Origin: Labilibaculum sp.
Lineage (GTDB): Bacteria; Bacteroidota; Bacteroidia; Bacteroidales; Marinifilaceae
Length of the DNA: 64,000 nucleotides
Assembly (NCBI GenBank): GCA_016342745.1
Contig: JAEINT010000003.1
Location: 62,001 to 126,000, forward strand
Reading direction: 5' to 3'
This document shows, one piece after another, positions 25,837-34,408 of this stretch (within the stretch, counting starts at the first letter, position 1; each line of letters opens with the position of its first letter). The notes beneath the pieces were generated by a model, which was given only the letters and a program-made list of their open reading frames with translations, made no database searches and was not told the DNA's origin. A program made the position numbers and the translations under genes.

Positions 25837-27225
25837 TTAGTGAATCCATTTAAAAATGCGATCCCATCTAATTTTACTAAATGCGCTTTTGTCTTTATCT
25901 AATGATAACCAGATGAAAGATGCTTTTCCAACAACGTGATCTTCTGGCACATATCCCCAATATCTTGAGTCGGCGGACATGTGTCTGTTGTCACCCATCA
26001 TCCAGTAATAATCCATTTTAAAAGTGTATGAATCAGCTGCCTTTCCATTAATGAAAATAGTTGAATCTTTTACAGATAATGAATTTTCCTCATAAGCATT
26101 AATAGCTCTTTCGTAAAGCGGTAATGTTTCTAAATTCAGTTTTACGCTTTGTCCTTTTTGTGGGATTACAAGAGGTCCAAAATTATCTCTGTTCCAAGTA
26201 TAATGATCGCTAAAAGGGAAAACATCTTCAGGAACACCAACATTGTAAGTCATTTTTACAATTGAAGAAACATTGCTTAGTTTACCCAATTGTTCAGCTT
26301 TTTCCTGCGATAATGGCATAGAGTAGGTTGAACCATTCTGTCCAATTTCACTTTTGGTAACGTGCATTTCATCCAATTTTCTAGGATTTATTAAGCTACC
26401 ATTGGTGTTTACTTGGTATCGGTACTGTAAGTTTTCAATTTTAATCTGCTTTTTACCGTTAATGAACAATTGTCCGTCGATACTTAGAATTGTATCTCCT
26501 GGCATTGCAACACAACGTTTAATATAGTTCTCACGCTTATCAACAGGTCTGCTGCTTATTTCATTATTATCAGCCAAGTGCTTTCTAGCAATTTTCTTGT
26601 AATAACTATCTGCTTGAACCTGACGACCTTTTTTCATGTCAGATCCTTTAATAGAATTTACAATTTGTCTGATTCTTGAATAATAATCCGGATTTTCTTG
26701 TCCAACGATTATGGTATCACCTGCAGGGAAATTAAAAACGACAACATCGTTTCTTTTAATTTCAGTAATACCAGCAAGACGTTTGTATGGCCAATTGATC
26801 CACTCTAAATACGATTTAGTCTTTGTGGTTGTCGGCATTGTATGATGCGCGAATGGGAAAGACAAAGGAGTATTTGGAATTTTTGGTCCATAAGCCACTT
26901 TACTTACAAAAAGGTAATCACCTACCAATAATGATTTCTCCATTGATGATGTAGGAATTGTGTAGGCTTCGATGAAAAACATTCTAATGATTGTAGCGGC
27001 AACTACAGCAAAAATAATGGCATCTACCCATTCTACGGTAGCACTTTGTTTTGCTACGCCTTTTTTCTTCCAAAAAGCCCAATGTACTTTCTTACTAATG
27101 TAAACATCAAAAAGGATAGGAAGGCCTAACAGTAGCCAATAGTTACCTACCCAAACAATCATCAACAGACAAATGATAAGGGCTATTGAAAATTTAAACC
27201 ATTTGTTTCTTAAAATGCTTTTCAT
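25837..27225 (-). CDS. lepB: signal peptidase I
   Basis: A 462-residue type I signal peptidase, long as is usual in Bacteroidetes because of insertions between the catalytic boxes. Two hydrophobic helices at the N-terminus (about 11-40) and another near 66-82 anchor it in the inner membrane. Catalytic Ser94 lies in IPTSSM (box B) and Lys157 in EIKRNDVVVF (box D). Box E is GDNRHMSADSRYWG near residue 420. It removes signal peptides from exported proteins, including the many SusC/D-type proteins encoded nearby. It starts 53 bases after the dapB stop and is probably co-transcribed with it. Confidence 0.94.
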   Translation of the reverse strand: MKSILRNKWFKFSIALIICLLMIVWVGNYWLLLGLPILFDVYISKKVHWAFWKKKGVAKQSATVEWVDAIIFAVVAATIIRMFFIEAYTIPTSSMEKSLLVGDYLFVSKVAYGPKIPNTPLSFPFAHHTMPTTTKTKSYLEWINWPYKRLAGITEIKRNDVVVFNFPAGDTIIVGQENPDYYSRIRQIVNSIKGSDMKKGRQVQADSYYKKIARKHLADNNEISSRPVDKRENYIKRCVAMPGDTILSIDGQLFINGKKQIKIENLQYRYQVNTNGSLINPRKLDEMHVTKSEIGQNGSTYSMPLSQEKAEQLGKLSNVSSIVKMTYNVGVPEDVFPFSDHYTWNRDNFGPLVIPQKGQSVKLNLETLPLYERAINAYEENSLSVKDSTIFINGKAADSYTFKMDYYWMMGDNRHMSADSRYWGYVPEDHVVGKASFIWLSLDKDKSAFSKIRWDRIFKWIH

Positions 27226-27278
27226 TCAATTGATTTTAAATGATAATTTCGTTTCTTTTTTAGCGCAAAGGCTAATAT

Positions 27279-27992
27279 TTATAGATTTAATAAATCTTTC
27301 ATTCCAAAGAATCCTTCCTTTTTAGGCATGAATTCAGCTGCTAAAACGGCTCCTAAAGCAAAACCTTTTCTGCTATAAGCCAAATGTTGAATTGTAATTT
27401 CATCAACTTCCGAATGCCAGGTTACGGAGTGCGTTCCCGGAACTGCTCCATGACGCTTAGCTAAAATACTAAGTTCGTCTTCCTTCATACTCGTTGCTTC
27501 AATCCATTTGTCCTTTTTAGGATGATTGTCAATAATTCCTTCGGCAAGCGTAATTGCAGTTCCACTTGGAGAATCCAGTTTATGGATGTGATGAATTTCT
27601 TCCATGTCTGCATTGTACTCTTCGAAAGGAGCCATCAACTTGGTCAGCTTCTTATTTAGCTCAAAAAATAGGTTTACGCCTAAGCTAAAATTTGATGCAT
27701 AGAAAAAGCCACCTCCAGCGTTGCATTTTTCTTTTACGAGATCCATTTTATCTAACCATCCAGTAGTTCCTGAAACAACCGGTACTTTGGCTTCGAAACA
27801 AATCTGATAATTTCCGTATGCAGATTCAGGATTCGTAAATTCTATGGCAACATCTATATCTTTTAGTTGATCAGCATTCAAATCTTTTTGATTATCCTGA
27901 TCTATAATTAATCCTATTTCGTGTCCGCGGTTACGAGCAATTTGTTCTATTTCCTTGCCCATTTTTCCGTAACCAATAAGTGCTATTCTCAT
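27279..27992 (-). CDS. dapB: 4-hydroxy-tetrahydrodipicolinate reductase
   Basis: A 237-residue DapB, slightly short as in other Bacteroidetes. It has the N-terminal nucleotide-binding GYGKMGKEI, then VSGTTGW, SNFSLGVNLFFEL, and the active-site stretch EIHHIHKLDSPSGTA with the general acid His and substrate-binding Lys. It makes tetrahydrodipicolinate for lysine and diaminopimelate, the murein cross-linking residue. Together with lepB downstream it forms an envelope-related pair common in this phylum. Confidence 0.94.
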   Translation of the reverse strand: MRIALIGYGKMGKEIEQIARNRGHEIGLIIDQDNQKDLNADQLKDIDVAIEFTNPESAYGNYQICFEAKVPVVSGTTGWLDKMDLVKEKCNAGGGFFYASNFSLGVNLFFELNKKLTKLMAPFEEYNADMEEIHHIHKLDSPSGTAITLAEGIIDNHPKKDKWIEATSMKEDELSILAKRHGAVPGTHSVTWHSEVDEITIQHLAYSRKGFALGAVLAAEFMPKKEGFFGMKDLLNL

Positions 27993-28157
27993 TTGTGGTT
28001 TTTTTGAGGTACTTGTTCGGTTAATAGATTTATTCTGTTTACTGATTTCAAAAATAATAAATACAAAGCATAATAAGGCTTGTAAAAGGCATTATTGGAA
28101 GCCTTTTTCGATAAATTGCCTACTGTACGCAATAAGTATTGTCATTTAGGAGGTAAA

Positions 28158-28190
28158 CAAAAAACGGGATTGTCCAAAAACAATCCCGTT
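28158..28190 (-). terminator. terminator of the thrS-infC-rpmI-rplT unit
   Basis: Perfect 11-bp stem (AACGGGATTGT at 28163-28173, ACAATCCCGTT at 28180-28190) with a 6-base loop. On the minus strand it is followed by six T. It lies 23 bases past the rplT stop. Confidence 0.88.
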
Positions 28191-28212
28191 CTAAAGTAAA
28201 TAATTTATAGTA

Positions 28213-28566
28213 TTATTTAGCTGCTTGTGCTTTTCCAACAACAGCTTTAAATGCTTGAGGATGGTTCATTGCTAAATCAGCCAAAACCTTACGGTTAATT
28301 TCGATATTAGCTTTGTGCATCAAACCGATTAATTGTGAGTATGACAAACCTTCTAGTCTGGCAGCAGCATTAATACGCTGAATCCACAATGCTCTGAAAT
28401 TTGATTTCTTCTTTTTTCTATCACGGTATGCATACTGCAAACCTTTTTCCCATGTATTCTTTGCTACCGTCCACACGTTAGCTCTTGCACCAAAGTTTCC
28501 TCTAGTTTCTTTAAGAATTTTCTTTCTTCTAGCTCTTGAAGCTACAGAATTTACTGATCTAGGCAT
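28213..28566 (-). CDS. rplT: 50S ribosomal protein L20
   Basis: A 117-residue, strongly basic L20, with [16 protein letters not shown] at the start, the [11 protein letters not shown] and [22 protein letters not shown] segments, and [12 protein letters not shown] near the end. It is essential for early 50S assembly. It is the last gene of the classical infC-rpmI-rplT order, 91 bases after rpmI. Confidence 0.97.
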   Translation of the reverse strand: MPRSVNSVASRARRKKILKETRGNFGARANVWTVAKNTWEKGLQYAYRDRKKKKSNFRALWIQRINAAARLEGLSYSQLIGLMHKANIEINRKVLADLAMNHPQAFKAVVGKAQAAK

Positions 28567-28657
28567 TTTTTCTGTTTTTTGAATGTTAGCGTTCCATTTA
28601 AGGACTCTTTTGTGCTAAGCAATCGATTAATAAACTTTAAAAATCAAATGTTGATTT

Positions 28658-28855
28658 TTACAACATGTTAAGCATTAACTTAACGTTTTTCTGGTCTGCT
28701 TTATTTACAGTACCAAAGTAAGTAAGATTTCTCTTTCTCTTGGTGCTTTTCTTAGTCAAGATGTGACTTTTAAAAGCGTGCTTTCTTTTGATTTTTCCAG
28801 ATGCAGTCAAAGTAAATCTTTTCTTTGCGCTGCAATTTGTTTTCATCTTAGGCAT
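28658..28855 (-). CDS. rpmI: 50S ribosomal protein L35
   Basis: A 65-residue L35 with the typical [14 protein letters not shown] start and [16 protein letters not shown] core. Length and basic composition are normal for the family. It lies between infC and rplT, 33 bases after infC. Confidence 0.97.
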   Translation of the reverse strand: MPKMKTNCSAKKRFTLTASGKIKRKHAFKSHILTKKSTKRKRNLTYFGTVNKADQKNVKLMLNML

Positions 28856-28888
28856 CGTACAAACTGATTATTGATTATATAAATTACT

Positions 28889-29443
28889 TTACTTTTTCTT
28901 TGGTGTTATGAACATGGTCATACGTTTCCCTTCCAATCTTGGAAGTTGTTCAACCTTTCCTAACTCTTCAAGATCCTGAGCAAATTTCAATAATAGAATT
29001 TCACCTTTATCTTTAAAAAGTATTGAACGCCCTTTAAAGAACACGTAAGCTTTCACTTTAGCTCCTTCGTTCAGGAATTTTACAGCATGCTTTACCTTAA
29101 AGTTATAATCATGTTCGTCGGTATTTGGTCCGAAACGAATTTCTTTAACAATAACTTTAACGGCTTTTGCCTTCATTTCCTTCTGCTTCTTCTTCTGCTG
29201 ATAAAGAAACTTCTTGTAATCAGTGATCTTACAGACAGGTGGATCGGCTTTAGGTGAAATCTCAACCAAATCTAATTCTTGATCTTCTGCAAATTTTAAT
29301 GCTTCCGAAATAGAATAAACACCTGGTTCTACGTTTTCTCCTACAACGCGAACACTTCGAGCTCTAATAAATTTATTGATTTTATGTAGAGCTTCTTGAG
29401 GTTTTCTTTGTCCTCTGTTGTTTCTGTGATGAAATCCAGCTAT
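28889..29443 (-). CDS. infC: translation initiation factor IF-3, with a likely AUA start codon
   Basis: A 184-codon IF-3 (KOW-free N-domain, basic linker, C-domain). The C-part [16 protein letters not shown] is unmistakable. The frame extends well upstream of the first TTG (29269) through conserved IF-3 N-domain sequence ([20 protein letters not shown] and [20 protein letters not shown]). No ATG, GTG or TTG occurs between this region and the in-frame TAG five codons before the proposed start. An AGGAGG lies 8 bases upstream of an ATA codon (29441-29443), giving the N-terminus (M)[10 protein letters not shown]-3 rejects non-standard start codons, and E. coli infC uses AUU for self-limitation; AUA here would act the same way. 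Start 21 bases after the thrS stop. Confidence 0.9.
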   Translation of the reverse strand: MAGFHHRNNRGQRKPQEALHKINKFIRARSVRVVGENVEPGVYSISEALKFAEDQELDLVEISPKADPPVCKITDYKKFLYQQKKKQKEMKAKAVKVIVKEIRFGPNTDEHDYNFKVKHAVKFLNEGAKVKAYVFFKGRSILFKDKGEILLLKFAQDLEELGKVEQLPRLEGKRMTMFITPKKK

Positions 29444-29457
29444 GGCTAGGTCCTCCT
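29441..29457 (-). promoter_or_regulatory. ribosome binding site and ATA start of infC
   Basis: AGGAGG at 29452-29457 (minus strand) with an 8-base spacer to ATA at 29441-29443. Strong Shine-Dalgarno sequences are rare in this window, so its presence here supports the start choice and compensates for the weak codon. Confidence 0.75.
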
Positions 29458-29464
29458 AATTAAG

Positions 29465-31417
29465 TTAGTACTTTTCAATAGAAGACATTTGATCTTCTAC
29501 TTGTTTATTTATGAAATCTGTAAATTCCTGAATGCTCATTGCCCCCATATCTCCTTCTCCTTGTTTTCGAACAGAAACAGTACCATCGGTAGCTTCTTTT
29601 TCGCCAACAATAATTAGGTATGGGGTCTTTTTCAACTCGTTGTCACGGATTTTACGTCCGATCTTCTCGTTGCGCTCATCTAATACGGCGCGAATATCGG
29701 AATTATTTAACGAATTTAAAACTTTTTTCGCATAATCATTATATTTTTCGCTAATAGGCATAATTACAGCTTGTTCTGGAGTAAGCCATAATGGAAATTT
29801 ACCACCTGTATGTTCCAGTAAAACAGCGACAAACCTTTCCATAGAACCAAAAGGAGCTCTGTGAATCATGATTGGGCGATGTTTCTGATTATCACTACCT
29901 ACATATTCTAATTCGAAACGTTCTGGTAAGTTGTAATCAACCTGAATAGTTCCCAATTGCCATTTACGACCAATAGCATCTTTGATCATAAAGTCAAGCT
30001 TAGGACCATAGAATGCAGCTTCGCCATATTCAACAACAGTATTTAAACCTTTTTCTTCAGCAGCTTCTATAATTGCGTTTTCAGCTTTATCCCAGTTTTC
30101 TTCTTTACCAATGTACTTGCTATGGTCATCCTTATCTCTAAGAGAAACCTGAGCTACATATTCAGTAAAGTTTAACGCTTTAAAGATGATGAAGATGATA
30201 TCAATAACTTTTTTGAATTCTTCTTTCAATTGATCTGGAGTACAGAACAAGTGAGCATCATCTTGCGTAAAACTTCTTACACGAGTTAATCCGTGAAGTT
30301 CACCACTTTGTTCGTAACGATAAACCGTACCAAATTCAGCATAACGAATTGGTAGATCTTTGTATGAGCGTGGCTTAAATTTATAAACTTCGCAATGGTG
30401 AGGACAGTTCATAGGCTTCAGTAAATACTCTTCACCTTCTTGAGGCGTTTGAATAGACTGAAATGAATCTTCACCATACTTGTCGTAATGACCTGAAGTT
30501 TTGTAAAGGTTAATATTTCCAATGTGTGGAGTGATGATTTGCTCGTAACCAAACTGCTTTTGAACTCTCTTCAAGAAATTCTCTAAGCTTTCTCTTAGCT
30601 GAGCACCTTTTGGCAACCACAATGGCATTCCCTGACCCACATTTTGTGAGAAAGTAAACAATTCCATTTCTTTACCTAGCTTTCTATGGTCGCGTTTTTT
30701 AGCTTCCTCCATCATCACTACGTACTCATCTAAGAATTTCTTTTTAGGGAAAGTAATTCCATAAACACGTGTTAGCTGAGGTCTTTTTTCATCGCCTCTC
30801 CAGTAAGCTCCAGCAACTGAATTTAATTTGATAGCCTTAATGTAGCTTGTGTTTGGCAAGTGAGGTCCTCTACATAAATCTGTAAAATCACCTTGCTTGT
30901 AAAAGCTAATGGTACCATCTTCTAATTCGTTGATCAACTCAAGTTTATACTCTTCATTTTTTTCTTTAAAAAATTCTAGAGCTTCTTCTTTTGTTACATC
31001 GGTACGGTTATATTCATTCTTGCATCTTGCAAGTTCGAGCATTTTTTGTTCAATTTTAGGAAGATCCTTGTCCGTAAGAACAGTTCCGTTTCCTAAATCA
31101 ACATCGTAGTAAAAGCCCATTTCAATAGCAGGACCGATACCAAATTTAACACCAGGATAAAGAGCTTCCAATGCTTCTGCCATAAGGTGAGCAGAACTAT
31201 GCCAGAATGCATATTTTCCTTCTGCGTCATCCCAAGTGTGAAGCTTAATGCTAGCATCTTCGTTAATTGGACGAGTAATATCCCAAATGTTATCATTTAC
31301 AGTTATGGATAAAACTTCCTTTGCAAGTCTATTGCTTAGGTTTCTCGCAATGTCAAGACCGGAAATTCCAGCCTCGAACTCTTTTACGGTGTTATCCGGA
31401 AATGTAATTTTAATCAT
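29465..31417 (-). CDS. thrS: threonine--tRNA ligase
   Basis: A 650-residue class II synthetase with all domains: TGS (1-65), the editing/SAD domain with [11 protein letters not shown] (about 75-90), the catalytic core with [11 protein letters not shown] (zinc and ATP site), RYAEFG-YRYE (motif 2) and [11 protein letters not shown] (motif 3), and an anticodon-binding domain from about 540. It charges tRNA-Thr and hydrolyses Ser-tRNA-Thr. It heads the thrS-infC-rpmI-rplT cluster. A -7 element lies 37 bases upstream. Confidence 0.96.
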   Translation of the reverse strand: MIKITFPDNTVKEFEAGISGLDIARNLSNRLAKEVLSITVNDNIWDITRPINEDASIKLHTWDDAEGKYAFWHSSAHLMAEALEALYPGVKFGIGPAIEMGFYYDVDLGNGTVLTDKDLPKIEQKMLELARCKNEYNRTDVTKEEALEFFKEKNEEYKLELINELEDGTISFYKQGDFTDLCRGPHLPNTSYIKAIKLNSVAGAYWRGDEKRPQLTRVYGITFPKKKFLDEYVVMMEEAKKRDHRKLGKEMELFTFSQNVGQGMPLWLPKGAQLRESLENFLKRVQKQFGYEQIITPHIGNINLYKTSGHYDKYGEDSFQSIQTPQEGEEYLLKPMNCPHHCEVYKFKPRSYKDLPIRYAEFGTVYRYEQSGELHGLTRVRSFTQDDAHLFCTPDQLKEEFKKVIDIIFIIFKALNFTEYVAQVSLRDKDDHSKYIGKEENWDKAENAIIEAAEEKGLNTVVEYGEAAFYGPKLDFMIKDAIGRKWQLGTIQVDYNLPERFELEYVGSDNQKHRPIMIHRAPFGSMERFVAVLLEHTGGKFPLWLTPEQAVIMPISEKYNDYAKKVLNSLNNSDIRAVLDERNEKIGRKIRDNELKKTPYLIIVGEKEATDGTVSVRKQGEGDMGAMSIQEFTDFINKQVEDQMSSIEKY

Positions 31418-31453
31418 TATATCGTTTTAAATATTCATTTTTATTTCGGTCTA

Positions 31454-31461
31454 CAAAGATA
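31454..31461 (-). promoter_or_regulatory. -7 element of the thrS operon
   Basis: The minus strand reads TATCTTTG, an exact TAnnTTTG match, 37 bases before the thrS ATG. No T-box or tRNA-like leader is visible in the short 5' region. Confidence 0.45.
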
Positions 31462-31743
31462 TAACTTTCTCTCTAAATCATAGCTGAATTTTGTAGTCAA
31501 TATTCAGTAATTCAAAAGAATTACCATCCTTCTTTACTTAAAATAGGTTTGAAAACTAAATTTTGAACTTGGAATTGCCATTAGATGCTTTTAATAAGAT
31601 ATGCTTTTAGAAAGAGAATAGGTGCTAATCATCCATTCTGAAATTAAATTGTTGAAAGGAATTTTTCTTTTCTATAAAAAAGTAGAATCTTTGAAAGGGA
31701 TTAGAAAAAACAACATTTACTAATGATAATAAATTTAAATATT
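31462..31743. other. divergent intergenic region between thrS and the DPP IV gene
   Basis: About 280 AT-rich bases. No RNA gene, repeat or confident promoter for the rightward gene was seen. Confidence 0.5.
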
Positions 31744-33957
31744 ATGAAGATTAATTGGCATATTCTTGTCTTAAGTATGTTATTGACTTGTAGTTTCTCT
31801 GTTTTCTCGCAAGAGGGAAGTAAGAAAATTACAATGGAAGATTTGATGTTGCAAGGAACATTTAGTCAGAAATCGGTTAATGGTTTACGCTCTATGAATG
31901 ATGGTATTCATTATACTACTTTAGAAGAGGGCAGAACTAAAATTGTAAAACACAGTTATGCAAGTGGAGAAGTTGTAGATGTACTTTTGGATTTAAAGGA
32001 ATTGAAGGATGCAAAAGTTGAAATGATTAATGAATATGAATTTAGTGCTGATGAAAGTCGAATTTTGTTGATGACAAATCCGCAAAGAATTTACCGTCGT
32101 TCATTTACTGCTGATTATTTTATTTTCTCTTTTAAAAATAAAGAGTTGGTTTCTTTATCGGAAAAAGGGAAACAGCGATTAGCAACTTTTTCTCCTAATG
32201 GAAATCGCATTGCTTTCGTACGTGATAATAATTTGTTCATTCATAATGTATTGTTTGGTTCTGAAATCAGAATTACAAAAGATGGAGAATGGAATAAGAT
32301 TCAAAACGGAACACCGGATTGGGTTTATGAAGAAGAGTTTGAGTTCAATAAAGCATTCGAATGGTCGCCAGATAGCAAATTTCTTGCTTACATGAAATTT
32401 GATGAGAGCGAAGTGAAGATGTTCAACATGAATAAGTTTGAAGGTTTGTATCCTCAAGTAAAAGAGAATGCGCTTTACCCTGAAAACTATGCCTACAAAT
32501 ATCCGAAAGCTGGAGAGAAAAATTCCAGTGTTGAGGTGTTTGTATATAATGTAGAGGATAGAATCACAAAAAGAATGGACGTAGGAGAGGAAAAAGATCA
32601 ATACATTCCTCGTATTAAGTGGACCCAAGATCCTAAAATGCTTAGTATTTACCGATTGAACCGTCATCAGAATAAGTTAGAATTTTTAGTCGCTAACGCC
32701 AGAACAGGTAGTTCGGATGTAATGTTTACACAAGAGAACAAGTACTATGTAGAAGAGAGGAATTTTGATCACCTTTCTTATTTAGAGAATGGAAAACAAT
32801 TTATTTATTTGGATGAAAAGGATGGTTTTAATCACTTGTATTTGTATGATATGGCGACTGGAAAAGCAGTGCAGCAAATTACAAATGGCGATTGGGATGT
32901 GACCGATTACTTAGGTTTTGATGAGAAGAAACAGGTTTGCTACTATGAGTCTGCAGAAGTTTCTCCAATGGATCGCAACGTATATTCGGTAAAGCTTAAT
33001 GGAACAAATAAGAAGTTGATTACTCCGGAAAAAGGTACGAATAGAACTGTTTTTAGCAATGGTTTTAAATATTACATCAATTATTTCTCAAGTGTAAGCC
33101 AGCCAAATACAGTTAGTTTATTTAGTAGTAAGGGAAAGAAGATTCGTGTGTTGGAAGACAATAGCGAATTGCTTGAAAAATTAAAAGGGTATCAGTACAA
33201 TACAAAGGAATTTACAATGGTTCCTGCAGCTGATGGCATGACGATGTTGAATGCATGGATGATTAAGCCTTTCAATTTTGATGCATCTAAAAAATACCCA
33301 ATGGTAATTACACAATACAGCGGGCCTAATTCGCAAAGTGTAAAAAACAGCTGGAGTTTTGATTGGTATCAGTATTTGGCACAAGAAGGATATATTGTTG
33401 TTTGTGTTGATCCTAGAGGAACAGGAGCAAGAGGACAGAATTTTCGCAAGTGTACTTACATGCAATTGGGGCGATTAGAGTCGGATGATCATATTGCTGC
33501 AGCTCGTTCTTTAGCAAGCGAGAGTTTTATCGATGAAGATAAAATTGCGATTTGGGGATGGAGTTATGGTGGATTTATGTCTTCGCTTTGTTTAGAAAAG
33601 GGTGCTGATGTGTTTAGCGCGGCAATAGCTGTTGCACCAGTAACCAATTGGAGATATTACGATTCGGTTTACACAGAAAGATTCATGAGAACTCCTCAGG
33701 AAAATGAAAAAGGCTATGATGATAATTCACCTATCAATCATGTTGACAAGCTAGAAGGAGCCTTATTGCTTTGTCATGGTACAGCTGACGACAATGTTCA
33801 TGTACAAAATGTGTATGAGCTAGCGGAACGATTGGTTCAGGCAGATAAGCAATTTGAAATGCAGATTTACACCAACCGTAATCACAGTATCTATGGTGGT
33901 AAAACCAGATTGCATTTGTACAAGCGATTCAATAAGTTTTTAAAAGACAATTTGTAG
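31744..33957 (+). CDS. dipeptidyl peptidase IV (S9 family)
   Basis: A 737-residue exported serine peptidase. The start at 31744 gives a normal signal peptide (MKINWHILVLSM... ending VFSQ); an ATG at 31723 would add seven residues in front of it. An N-terminal beta-propeller (about 30-480) carries the EEEF segment (DWVYEEEFEF) that holds the substrate N-terminus in DPP IV enzymes. The alpha/beta hydrolase domain has Ser607 in WGWSYGGF, Asp in HGTADDNVH and His in NRNHSIYGG. It removes Xaa-Pro dipeptides from peptides in the periplasm. Single gene followed by a terminator. Confidence 0.92.
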   Translation: MKINWHILVLSMLLTCSFSVFSQEGSKKITMEDLMLQGTFSQKSVNGLRSMNDGIHYTTLEEGRTKIVKHSYASGEVVDVLLDLKELKDAKVEMINEYEFSADESRILLMTNPQRIYRRSFTADYFIFSFKNKELVSLSEKGKQRLATFSPNGNRIAFVRDNNLFIHNVLFGSEIRITKDGEWNKIQNGTPDWVYEEEFEFNKAFEWSPDSKFLAYMKFDESEVKMFNMNKFEGLYPQVKENALYPENYAYKYPKAGEKNSSVEVFVYNVEDRITKRMDVGEEKDQYIPRIKWTQDPKMLSIYRLNRHQNKLEFLVANARTGSSDVMFTQENKYYVEERNFDHLSYLENGKQFIYLDEKDGFNHLYLYDMATGKAVQQITNGDWDVTDYLGFDEKKQVCYYESAEVSPMDRNVYSVKLNGTNKKLITPEKGTNRTVFSNGFKYYINYFSSVSQPNTVSLFSSKGKKIRVLEDNSELLEKLKGYQYNTKEFTMVPAADGMTMLNAWMIKPFNFDASKKYPMVITQYSGPNSQSVKNSWSFDWYQYLAQEGYIVVCVDPRGTGARGQNFRKCTYMQLGRLESDDHIAAARSLASESFIDEDKIAIWGWSYGGFMSSLCLEKGADVFSAAIAVAPVTNWRYYDSVYTERFMRTPQENEKGYDDNSPINHVDKLEGALLLCHGTADDNVHVQNVYELAERLVQADKQFEMQIYTNRNHSIYGGKTRLHLYKRFNKFLKDNL

Positions 33958-33980
33958 TCTTCAAAAGCTTGTAAATAGAT

Positions 33981-34019
33981 AAAGAGGAGATTATTCTAAA
34001 TAATTTCCTCTTTCTTTTT
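33981..34019 (+). terminator. terminator after the DPP IV gene
   Basis: Stem AAAGAGGA-G-ATTATT with AATAAT-T-TCCTCTTT, tight 3-base loop, followed by CTTTTT. Confidence 0.75.
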
Positions 34020-34084
34020 GTCCAAATAATCAGAATTTTAGCCGTGTTTGAGAGGATTTATTGAAATTTTTTTGCTGATTTTGC

Positions 34085-34114
34085 TTGTCAAAAGACTTAG
34101 AATATCTATATTTG
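34085..34114 (+). promoter_or_regulatory. promoter of the tandem tRNA-Gly genes
   Basis: TTG at 34085-34087, a 19-base spacer, and TATATTTG at 34107-34114: a complete Bacteroidetes-type promoter, with transcription expected to begin about 30 bases before the first tRNA. It is a useful reference for the promoters elsewhere in this window. Confidence 0.7.
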
Positions 34115-34151
34115 CATCGCTAAAGATAAGAACACATGTTCTGATTAGTAT

Positions 34152-34227
34152 GCGAGAATAGCTCAGTTGATAGAGCACAACCTTGCCAAGGTTGGGGTCG
34201 CGAGTTTGAGTCTCGTTTCTCGCTCCA
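34152..34227 (+). tRNA. tRNA-Gly(GCC), copy 1, CCA encoded
   Basis: Cloverleaf with 7-bp acceptor stem GCGAGAA / TTCTCGC, D-arm GCTC...GAGC, anticodon stem CAACC / GGTTG with loop TTGCCAA (anticodon GCC) and T-arm GAGTTTGAGTCTC-like. Discriminator T at 34224 is followed by CCA at 34225-34227, so this copy encodes the 3' end. Confidence 0.95.
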
Positions 34228-34282
34228 AGATTATTGAAGTTTTTCCTTTCTTTCAATAATTAGAGTTTTTAAAAAGGAAAAT

Positions 34283-34355
34283 GCGAGAATAGCTCAGTTG
34301 ATAGAGCACAACCTTGCCAAGGTTGGGGTCGCGAGTTTGAGTCTCGTTTCTCGCT
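34283..34355 (+). tRNA. tRNA-Gly(GCC), copy 2, CCA not encoded
   Basis: All 73 bases are identical to copy 1 (34152-34224), 55 bases after its CCA end. Here the discriminator T is followed by CAG, so the CCA end must be added by nucleotidyltransferase. It shares the promoter of copy 1. Confidence 0.95.
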
Positions 34356-34360
34356 CAGTA

Positions 34361-34393
34361 AAACGGTTTCATTAATATGAAACCGTTTTTTTT
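34361..34393. terminator. terminator after the tRNA-Gly pair, shared with the DUF3570 gene
   Basis: A perfect 12-bp stem (AAACGGTTTCAT / ATGAAACCGTTT) with a 4-base loop and a T tract to 34393. It also lies just past the stop of the leftward DUF3570 gene (34409) and could serve it. Confidence 0.88.
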
Positions 34394-34408
34394 ATGCCCT
34401 GTATTTTA

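Noticed and set aside
29267-29269. TTG as the start of infC
   Set aside because: It would delete conserved IF-3 N-domain sequence that is clearly present upstream, and it has no ribosome binding site.
31723-31743. ATG at 31723 as the start of the DPP IV gene
   Set aside because: It adds seven residues in front of a complete signal peptide that begins at 31744.
34152-34355. Tandem tRNA-Gly genes as the attachment repeats of a mobile element
   Set aside because: Only 55 bases separate them, with no integrase or cargo; the complete tRNA is repeated.
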